6,939 nt of DNA. It comes from Candidatus Portnoybacteria bacterium CG02_land_8_20_14_3_00_45_8 (GTDB taxonomy: Bacteria; Patescibacteriota; Minisyncoccia; Portnoybacterales; GWB1-42-6). Under the pieces are notes generated by a model that had not been told where the DNA came from, made no database searches, and saw nothing but the letters and a program-made list of their open reading frames with translations. Within the stretch, counting starts at the first letter, position 1. The number at the start of each line of letters is the position of its first letter. Positions 1-5,232 of the stretch are shown here, in pieces. The translations under genes were made by a program, and so were the position numbers. The stretch covers positions 1-6,939 of the forward strand of contig PEUE01000010.1 in NCBI GenBank assembly GCA_002780785.1, given 5' to 3'.

Positions 1-56
1 GTGATTAGTGATTAGTGATTAGTGATTAGTGATTAGTGATTAGTGATTAGTGATTA
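1..56. repeat. Perfect heptamer tandem array, 8 x gtgatta
   Basis: Eight uninterrupted identical copies of gtgatta fill the first 56 bases. The array begins at the window edge, so it may be longer. It ends 12 bases before the TTG start codon of pilC and is followed directly by taat, which makes a TATAAT box at 55-60. A degenerate version of the same heptamer lies at 5148-5175, before pilM. The unit is 7 bp, so copy-number change would shift spacing but not any reading frame, because the array is non-coding. Its function is unknown. A variable-number promoter repeat or a protein-binding direct repeat are both possible. Confidence 0.97.
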
Positions 57-60
57 TAAT
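55..60 (+). promoter_or_regulatory. Candidate -10 box TATAAT before pilC
   Basis: The last heptamer and the following bases form a perfect TATAAT. No convincing -35 is visible: the repeat offers only ttagtg at 33-38, with a 16-bp spacer and just TT matching. If this box is used, transcription would start around 66-69, almost on the TTG codon at 69, and the pilC message would be leaderless or nearly so. AT-rich repeats can create such a box by chance. Confidence 0.35.
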
Positions 61-68
61 CTATTGCC

Positions 69-1301
69 TTGCCTCTTTATTCCTACACCGCCAAAACAGC
101 TGATGGACAAACTAAAACCGGCACTAAGGAGATTGCCTCAGAAATAGAGCTGGCTCATTGGCTGCGCCAGGAAAACCTCTTTTTAACTTCTGCCCAAGAA
201 CAAGAACTGGGTCAAACAACAAAAAAGACACCGGGCTGGCGGAGGTCTTTTTCTTTTTCCCTCAAACACATTTCCCTGGTAGAGAAAATGATGTTTACCC
301 AAAACCTGGCTGTGATGATCGGCGCCGGCCTGCCTTTTAACCGAGCGCTGGACGCTCTGGGCGCCCAAACTAAAAACAAATATTTTACTCAAGTTATCGG
401 CCAGGTAAATGAGTCCGTCCGAAAAGGCACGATGCTAGGCGACGCCCTAGCTAAATTTCCCAAGGTCTTTAATGAGCTTTTCGTCAACATGGTCAAAGTG
501 GGAGAGGCCAGCGGGAGCTTAGAAAAAGTGCTGAAAATTCTCGCCTTCCAAATGAAAAAGGACAGTGAACTCCTTTCCCGCGTTCGCGGCGCCCTGATTT
601 ATCCGTCGGTCATTGTTGTAGCAATGTTTGGCATCGGTATTTTGATGATGATTATGGTTGTGCCCAAGCTCAGCCAGGTCTTTAAAGAAATGAAGACCGA
701 CCTGCCGCTTAGCACCCGAACCATTATGGCGGTCAGTAATTTTCTTAGCCAACACTGGCTGATTGGCCTGCTGCTTGTCCTGGCCGTCATCATCGCTGGC
801 CGCTTCGCTCTAAAAACCAAACCAGGCCGGCACTATTTTGACTGGACCATTCTACGCTTGCCAATTTTTGGCCCCATCAGCCAAAAAATCAATGCCGGCC
901 GCTTTGCCTTAACTCTCGGCTCATTAATTGAAAGCGCCGTGCCGATTGTCCAAGGGCTTAATATTGTCGCCGGCACTCTCACTAATACCTGTTTTTCGAC
1001 TTCCCTAAAAGCGGCGGCTGAAGCAGTTCAGCGAGGCCTGCCTCTCAGCCAATGTCTTAGTCCCTATGCTAATTTTTATCCCCCAATGGTCATTCAGATG
1101 ATTGAAGTGGGAGAAGAAACCGGCGCGTTGGGAGAAGTGCTAAAACGCTTATCGGACTTTTATGAAGAAGAGGTCACCAATATTACCAAGGGGCTGGCCG
1201 CCATTATTGAACCGGTGCTAATGGTAGTCATTGGAATAGCGGTGGGCTTTTTTGCCATCGCGATGCTCCAGCCAATGTATTCTCTAATGGAAGGTATGTA
1301 G
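69..1301 (+). CDS. pilC: Type IV pilus inner-membrane platform protein PilC (GspF/T2SF family)
   Basis: The 410-aa product is the polytopic platform protein that couples the cytoplasmic PilB/PilT ATPases to pilin insertion and extraction. The N-terminus (PLYSYTAKTADGQ) is typical of the family. Two T2SF domains lie at about residues 72-198 and 276-398, and each carries the family's paired motif: GEASGSLEKVL at 145-155 and GEETGALGEVL at 348-358. Membrane segments are visible at about 177-198, 229-246 and 376-400. The length matches the usual ~400 aa. The start is TTG at 69: an in-frame TAA at 57-59 leaves no ATG or GTG upstream, and the protein begins where PilC proteins normally begin. No Shine-Dalgarno sequence precedes it. 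Motor genes pilB and pilT usually lie upstream of pilC, and here would be outside the window. Confidence 0.96.
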   Translation: MPLYSYTAKTADGQTKTGTKEIASEIELAHWLRQENLFLTSAQEQELGQTTKKTPGWRRSFSFSLKHISLVEKMMFTQNLAVMIGAGLPFNRALDALGAQTKNKYFTQVIGQVNESVRKGTMLGDALAKFPKVFNELFVNMVKVGEASGSLEKVLKILAFQMKKDSELLSRVRGALIYPSVIVVAMFGIGILMMIMVVPKLSQVFKEMKTDLPLSTRTIMAVSNFLSQHWLIGLLLVLAVIIAGRFALKTKPGRHYFDWTILRLPIFGPISQKINAGRFALTLGSLIESAVPIVQGLNIVAGTLTNTCFSTSLKAAAEAVQRGLPLSQCLSPYANFYPPMVIQMIEVGEETGALGEVLKRLSDFYEEEVTNITKGLAAIIEPVLMVVIGIAVGFFAIAMLQPMYSLMEGM

Positions 1302-1320
1302 TCCTTGATAAAAACGCCCA

Positions 1321-1347
1321 ATCTATTGAGGTTGAACCTCGATAGAT
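1321..1347. repeat. Long inverted repeat in the pilC-fimT gap
   Basis: A near-perfect palindrome has 13-base arms (1321-1333 and 1335-1347) around a single central G. The core is gaggttgaacctc, and the only imperfection is a G-T wobble between 1327 and 1341. As RNA it would form a stem of about 11-12 bp with a tiny loop. As DNA it is a strong two-fold symmetric site. No T-run follows, so it does not look like a normal intrinsic terminator. It lies 20 bases after the pilC stop and 50 before the next start. It could be an operator, an mRNA-stabilising or processing hairpin, or a dispersed palindromic element. Confidence 0.85.
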
Positions 1348-1397
1348 GTGATTGATGAGATTCTTTCCAAATAGCATCCCTAATCTATTAGCTTAGT

Positions 1398-2249
1398 ATG
1401 ACAAAAAAACAAAGCGGATTCACACTGATTGAATTTCTCATCGTGGTGGCGGTACTGGTAATTTTAGCCAGTATCTTGTTTTCCAGCATCATCTTTTTTC
1501 ACCGCCGAAGTTTAATTGACGCCACTAATCAGGAAATAATCAATGCCCTGCGTCTGGCCCAAAACAAAACCCTGTCCTCGGAAGGAGCGAGTTCCTTCGG
1601 AGTTCATTTTGAAACCTGGCGCTTTGTGCTCTTTAAGGGCGATGTTTACAATCCCTCCGCCAGCGACAACGAAGTTCACGATTTGCTGGCCGGTATGGAA
1701 ATTGCCCAAATAGGACTGGGAGGCGGCAGTGACGTTATTTTTGAACGCCTCACCGGCAACGCGGCGCAGGCCGGATTCATTAAAGCCGAGCTTATCCAGG
1801 ACTCAACTAAAAACACCCTTATCTATGTTGACTCTTCCGGTACCATTAGTTCTCTGGACAGCAGCGCCAACGATACCAACCGCCTCAAAGATTCCCGGCA
1901 CGTCCATGTGCTTTACAGCCAAAACACTAAAAACGCTGCTGCACTAACACTAACTTTTCCCAATGACGGAGTCGTTCAAAGTATCAGCTATCAGAGCGGC
2001 CTGAATTCGGGCAAAACCCAGTTTAGCTGGTCAGGAACGATAAGCGTGGCGGGCGCCGACCAAAAAATAACCATCCACTCCCACGGCCTGACCGATTCGG
2101 CCACGCTTTTCTGTTTTCACCGCGACCGCCGCGATAATTCTAAGGCCCTCAATATTTCTCTAGATAGTCAAAACTTAATTAACTATACCGCCGACGGAAT
2201 TGCCACCAAAGGAACATCTCTTTGGGCCGGCAACCCGGAAACCCAATGA
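1398..2249 (+). CDS. FimT/GspH-like minor prepilin with extended C-terminal domain
   Basis: The 283-aa product has a classic class III (prepilin) signal. A short basic leader MTKKQSG is followed by FTLIE and a hydrophobic helix to about residue 33, so prepilin peptidase would cut between G7 and F8 and place Glu12 at mature +5. The segment at 48-80 (INALRLAQNKTLSSEG, then FGVHF and FVLFKGD) resembles the GspH/FimT family, whose members act as minor pilins in the pilus-priming tip complex. Those proteins are usually nearer 150-190 aa. Here an extra region of about 100 residues (roughly 165-283, starting at DSRHVHVLYSQ) looks beta-rich and is unassigned. There is one cysteine (C239). The ATG at 1398 is chosen because it gives the canonical leader; no Shine-Dalgarno is visible. 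It opens a four-gene prepilin cassette and overlaps the next gene by ATGA. Confidence 0.88.
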   Translation: MTKKQSGFTLIEFLIVVAVLVILASILFSSIIFFHRRSLIDATNQEIINALRLAQNKTLSSEGASSFGVHFETWRFVLFKGDVYNPSASDNEVHDLLAGMEIAQIGLGGGSDVIFERLTGNAAQAGFIKAELIQDSTKNTLIYVDSSGTISSLDSSANDTNRLKDSRHVHVLYSQNTKNAAALTLTFPNDGVVQSISYQSGLNSGKTQFSWSGTISVAGADQKITIHSHGLTDSATLFCFHRDRRDNSKALNISLDSQNLINYTADGIATKGTSLWAGNPETQ

Positions 2250-2806
2250 CCAAAAAAAACCGAATAACTAACTCCTCTGGCTTTACCCCGTCAGAAATTT
2301 TAAAAAACTCTATCGGGGGCAAACAGAGAAACCAAAAATTTCAAGCGGGGTTTGGCCTGGTTGAAATTTTAGTAGCCGTAGCCATCATTGGCTTGTCGCT
2401 GGCCGCCCTAACGGGACTGGGCAATTTAGCTTTAAAAATAAGCTTGCAGACCAAAAAAAATGTCGTGGCCGTTAACTTAGCCAACGAAGCGCTTGAGGCC
2501 GCCAAAGCCGCCAAACAAGAAAGCTGGGATAATTTAAATGGCCTAACCATCGGCTCGCCCTATCACCCGATTAAAACCGGCTCGCCCTTAAAATGGGCTT
2601 TTGCTTCGGGTGAAGAAAGTGTCAACGGGTTTGCCCGCCAAATCACTCTCTCTGATGTTTATCGGGATAACAACGACGATATTGTGGACAGCGGCGGCAC
2701 GCTGGACAGCAACACCAAAAAAATAACGACTATTGTTGCTTGGTCCGATAACGGCCAAAATTATCAAACCACGCTAATTTCTTACTTAACCAACTGGAAA
2801 CCCTAA
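2246..2806 (+). CDS. PilV/GspI-like minor prepilin with long leader
   Basis: The 186-aa prepilin-like protein has its hydrophobic helix at about 36-65, preceded by QAGFGLVEILVAVA: predicted cleavage G35/F36 with Glu40 at +5. GFGLVEILVAVAII and the downstream NLANEALEAAKAAKQESWDNL are typical of the PilV/GspI group, minor pilins of the tip complex. An upstream in-frame TTG at 2222 could extend it by 8 codons. The ATG at 2246 is preferred because it overlaps the upstream stop as ATGA, a common coupling arrangement. The leader is unusually long (35 residues) and holds a second prepilin-like motif, SGFTPSEILK at 11-20, with its own Gly-Phe junction and Glu at +5 but no hydrophobic helix after it. 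The next gene starts 1 bp after the stop. Confidence 0.86.
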   Translation: MTKKNRITNSSGFTPSEILKNSIGGKQRNQKFQAGFGLVEILVAVAIIGLSLAALTGLGNLALKISLQTKKNVVAVNLANEALEAAKAAKQESWDNLNGLTIGSPYHPIKTGSPLKWAFASGEESVNGFARQITLSDVYRDNNDDIVDSGGTLDSNTKKITTIVAWSDNGQNYQTTLISYLTNWKP

Positions 2807-2807
2807 A

Positions 2808-3392
2808 ATGAATTTTCCAATTTTTTCTTCTGCAAAAAATCGTCTGTTAAGTGGCAACTGGCAACCCTCAAAAAAAGACCGGGGGTTCACCCTGGTTGAA
2901 ATGCTGGCTTACATCGCCATTTTGGTTATTCTAGTGACGGTAATTATTATTTTTGCCTTCTGGCCTATTCGGGCCGGCTCAAAAATCAAAACCAATTATG
3001 AGCTGGCCGACAACGCCCGCCGCGCCTTGGATACAATGATCTACGAAATAAAAAAATCTAAAAGCGTTTATACGCCCACTTCAATTTTTGATGTTAACCC
3101 CGGACAGCTAGGCCTGGAACAAGTGGCTTCTTCTACTACCGAAACGCTAACCTTTGTTGATTTTTTTAAGTGCGGCAACTCTTTATGTCTTAAAAGAGAA
3201 GGAGCCAGCCCCGTGGCCCTGACCAATAATCGCGTAAAAATTACCAGCTTAACTTTTAGCCAACTGCTCAATTCCACCGCCACGCCATCAGTGCAGATTA
3301 GCTTGCGAGTTGAATCATCTGCCACCTCCACCAACCCAGAATACGCCGGGGTCCTGGAATTAACGAGCACCGCTACCTTAAGAACATACTAA
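2808..3392 (+). CDS. PilW/GspJ-like minor prepilin
   Basis: The 194-aa product has a class III signal: leader ending KKDRG, predicted cut G26/F27, Glu31 at +5 (FTLVE), and a hydrophobic stretch at about 32-52. After the helix, the segment NARRALDTMIYEIKKSKSVY (69-88) matches the PilW/GspJ pattern. In GspJ the equivalent subunit sits in the pseudopilus tip with GspI and GspK. Two cysteines at 122 and 127 (KCGNSLCLK) could form a small disulfide loop. The C-terminal part is Ser/Thr-rich and beta-prone. The start is 1 bp after the preceding stop and the stop TAA shares its last base with the next ATG, so translation is probably coupled. The exact subfamily is less certain than the prepilin identity. 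Confidence 0.83.
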   Translation: MNFPIFSSAKNRLLSGNWQPSKKDRGFTLVEMLAYIAILVILVTVIIIFAFWPIRAGSKIKTNYELADNARRALDTMIYEIKKSKSVYTPTSIFDVNPGQLGLEQVASSTTETLTFVDFFKCGNSLCLKREGASPVALTNNRVKITSLTFSQLLNSTATPSVQISLRVESSATSTNPEYAGVLELTSTATLRTY

Positions 3393-5143
3393 TGCCCATC
3401 GCATTTTTATTAAAATTTAAAAGACCCCCCGACAAAAGAGGTTTCGCGGCTGTCGTCAGCGTTTTAATTGTTCTGTCAACGATTTTAATTGTGGTTGGCG
3501 CCATCAGCGTTATCACCTTTGCCCAGCAAAAAATCACCAGGAACTCCGCTCTGTCCGCCCAGGCCTATTACGCCGCTGATTCGGGAATAGAAGATTGTCT
3601 TTACCGCGTAATCAAAGGAAAAAAATACCAAGCCTCTAATTCCTTAACTATCGCTTCCAGCACCGCCGCCATCAGTATATCCGACGCGGGCGGCCAAACA
3701 ATCATCCGCGTTAACGGCGAACAAGCTAATCGCTGGCGCAATCTTCAAGTCAAGCTAGAAATTAACGCTGAAGATATTTCCTTTCACTATGGCGTCCAGA
3801 TAGGGGAAGGGGGATTGACCATGAATAACAGCAGCAGTATTTTGGGCAATCTTTATTCCAATGGCCCGGTTCAAGGATTCAACAACGCCTCCACTTCCGG
3901 CGATATTTTCGTGGCCAGCACGCCAGCCGCGGTGGACCAGCAATGGACAATCTATAACACCGGCTTCACTTTTGGCCAACAAGGCAACCAAATAGACGCG
4001 GCTCAATCATTTATGCCGACAATCAGCGACCGCCTCACCAAAGTCAGTTTGTATCTTAAAAAACACGCCAGCCCGGGCAATAAAACCATCCGCATTTTAA
4101 CTGACAACAACAACAAACCATCAAAAACCTTAGTGGCTAGTGGCGCCTATGGCACTTTGACCACCTCACAAATCAGCCAACAAAACTACGGCTGGATTGA
4201 CGTGACAATAGACACGCCGCCCCAACTGACCGCCGGCACCAAATACTGGATTGTGGTTGATGCTTCGGCTGACTATAATAATTATTTTTTCTGGGGAGCA
4301 GACAGCACAGACGGCTACTCATCCGGCACCGGCAAATACAGCCCCAACTGGAACGCTTCCTCCCCCAACTGGTATTCAATTAATGATGATCTGGATTTTA
4401 AAGTGTATTTGGGAGACCTGCCTAACGTTTTAAGCGGCATTCACGTCGGCGGCAACGCCCACGCCAATACCATCACCAATTGCGTCGTTAATCACGACGC
4501 CTATTATCAAACAATTTCCGACAGCGTCGTGAACGGCACTTCCTATCCCGGCAGCCCCGACCCGAGCGCCGAAACCATGCCCATCTCCGACAACAATATC
4601 GCCGACTGGAAAGCCGAAGCGGAAGCCGGCGGCGTCATCAGCAGTTATTCTTTATCGGGTAGCGACACCGCCTCGCTGGGTCCAAAAAAAATAAACGGCA
4701 ATTTAACTTTATCCAACCAATCCGACCTCACTCTTACCGGCACGCTTTATGTTACCGGCAACATCAGTTTGACCAACAGCGCCAAACTTCGCCTGGGAAC
4801 TAATTACGGCGAGATGAGCGGCGTTATCATCGCCGACGGCCAAATTTCCGTAGCCAACAGCGCCACTTTTTATACTAATGATTCCGGCGCCTATATTTTA
4901 CTGCTGTCCACTAAAACAGGGGATGCCATTTCCATTGCCAACTCTGCCAGCGCCGTCATTTTTTACGCTTCGGCCGGCAATGTCAATGTTTCTAACAGCG
5001 CCACCCTAAAAGAAGTAACTGCTTATCAAATCACTCTGGGGCAAAGCGCCCAAGTTATTTATGAATCAGGCCTGGCTTCGGCCAAATTTTCTTCCGGAGC
5101 CGGCGCCAGCTGGCTGGTGAGCGACTGGCAAGAAATTCCTTAG
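3392..5143 (+). CDS. Large PilX/GspK-like minor pilin, candidate pilus-tip protein
   Basis: The 583-aa protein has a class III-like signal: basic leader ending DKRG, predicted cut G17/F18, then a hydrophobic helix to about 43. The residue at +5 is Val22, not Glu, as in GspK- and PilX-type subunits that cap the tip. SAQAYYAADSGIEDCLYRVIKG (55-76) fits the PilX N-terminal pattern. Residues about 184-341 look like an inserted beta-sandwich (AAQSFMPTISDRLTKVSLYLKK; later LTAGTKYWIVVD), resembling jelly-roll/lectin-like domains of secreted proteins. The flanking parts (LGNLYSNGPVQG before, SGIHVGGNAHANT after) read as one polymer-like region interrupted by it. The C-terminal ~150 residues carry repeated x-N-S-A steps, suggesting a beta-solenoid. 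It is the last gene of the prepilin cassette, and its TAG stop touches the second heptamer array. Tip adhesion is inferred, not shown. Confidence 0.82.
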   Translation: MPIAFLLKFKRPPDKRGFAAVVSVLIVLSTILIVVGAISVITFAQQKITRNSALSAQAYYAADSGIEDCLYRVIKGKKYQASNSLTIASSTAAISISDAGGQTIIRVNGEQANRWRNLQVKLEINAEDISFHYGVQIGEGGLTMNNSSSILGNLYSNGPVQGFNNASTSGDIFVASTPAAVDQQWTIYNTGFTFGQQGNQIDAAQSFMPTISDRLTKVSLYLKKHASPGNKTIRILTDNNNKPSKTLVASGAYGTLTTSQISQQNYGWIDVTIDTPPQLTAGTKYWIVVDASADYNNYFFWGADSTDGYSSGTGKYSPNWNASSPNWYSINDDLDFKVYLGDLPNVLSGIHVGGNAHANTITNCVVNHDAYYQTISDSVVNGTSYPGSPDPSAETMPISDNNIADWKAEAEAGGVISSYSLSGSDTASLGPKKINGNLTLSNQSDLTLTGTLYVTGNISLTNSAKLRLGTNYGEMSGVIIADGQISVANSATFYTNDSGAYILLLSTKTGDAISIANSASAVIFYASAGNVNVSNSATLKEVTAYQITLGQSAQVIYESGLASAKFSSGAGASWLVSDWQEIP

Positions 5144-5147
5144 TTTA

Positions 5148-5175
5148 GTGATTAGTGTTTAGTGATTAGTGATGA
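5148..5175. repeat. Degenerate second heptamer array, 4 units
   Basis: Four 7-base units run in register: gtgatta, gtgttta, gtgatta, gtgatga. Units 1 and 3 are identical to the heptamer at 1-56, and the other two differ by one base each. A weaker fifth unit (tagttta, 5141-5147) overlaps the stop codon of the upstream gene. As in the first array, the repeat lies immediately before a pilus unit and ends in a -10-like sequence. Confidence 0.85.
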
Positions 5176-5181
5176 TACAAT
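5173..5181 (+). promoter_or_regulatory. Candidate extended -10 promoter before pilM
   Basis: TG at 5173-5174 plus one base precedes TACAAT at 5176-5181, one mismatch from TATAAT. This matches the extended -10 layout TGnTATAAT, which can work without a good -35. No clear -35 is visible. A start near 5187-5190 would give a leader of about 45 nt carrying the hairpins at 5197-5223. It is a single-sequence match, so it remains tentative. Confidence 0.4.
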
Positions 5182-5196
5182 AAGCAAGGATTGTTA

Positions 5197-5226
5197 TCCC
5201 TTCGGGAGATCACCCGTAGGGTGGAA
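5197..5226 (+). promoter_or_regulatory. Twin hairpin leader covering the pilM ribosome binding site
   Basis: Two small hairpins sit in tandem: TCCC(5197-5200)/GGGA(5204-5207) with a TTC loop, and CACCC(5211-5215)/GGGTG(5219-5223) with a GTA loop. The second contains most of the Shine-Dalgarno-like GGGTGGA (5219-5225), which is 7 bases before the ATG at 5233. An alternative fold is possible: GGAT(5188-5191) with ATCC(5196-5199), and CGGG(5203-5206) with CCCG(5213-5216), which would free that site. Pairings are read by eye; no energies were computed. Confidence 0.5.
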
Positions 5227-5232
5227 ATTACT

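Noticed and set aside
1..56. CRISPR array
   Set aside because: The units are 7 bp and directly adjacent, with no spacers between them; this is a simple tandem repeat.
1321..1347. Intrinsic terminator after pilC
   Set aside because: The stem is strong, but the bases after it (gtgattgatgagatt) hold no T-run, and the loop would be almost absent. An inverted repeat of unknown role is the safer call.
1729..1947. Overlapping + strand reading frame inside the FimT-like gene
   Set aside because: It is an out-of-frame shadow of a well-supported gene, with no recognisable features or start signals.
2222..2245. N-terminal extension of the PilV-like protein from TTG 2222
   Set aside because: It would overlap the upstream gene by 28 bp with a rare start codon, while the ATG at 2246 gives an ordinary ATGA coupling.
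2666..2689. Calcium-binding loop DNNDDIVD (141-148) in the PilV-like protein
   Set aside because: The Asp/Asn spacing only loosely resembles an EF-hand-like DxDxDG loop, lacks the usual Gly, and nothing around it supports a calcium site.
3392..5143. Frameshift or gene fusion artefact explaining the long PilX-like protein
   Set aside because: The frame is open throughout, base composition looks even across the inserted block, and the flanks share their style, so a natural domain insertion is more likely than a sequencing error.
5191..5232. N-terminal extension of PilM from TTG 5191
   Set aside because: The 14 residues encoded do not look like a PilM N-terminus, the sequence is taken up by hairpins, and the ATG at 5233 has a Shine-Dalgarno-like GGGTGGA and the canonical MLDFLGPK start.
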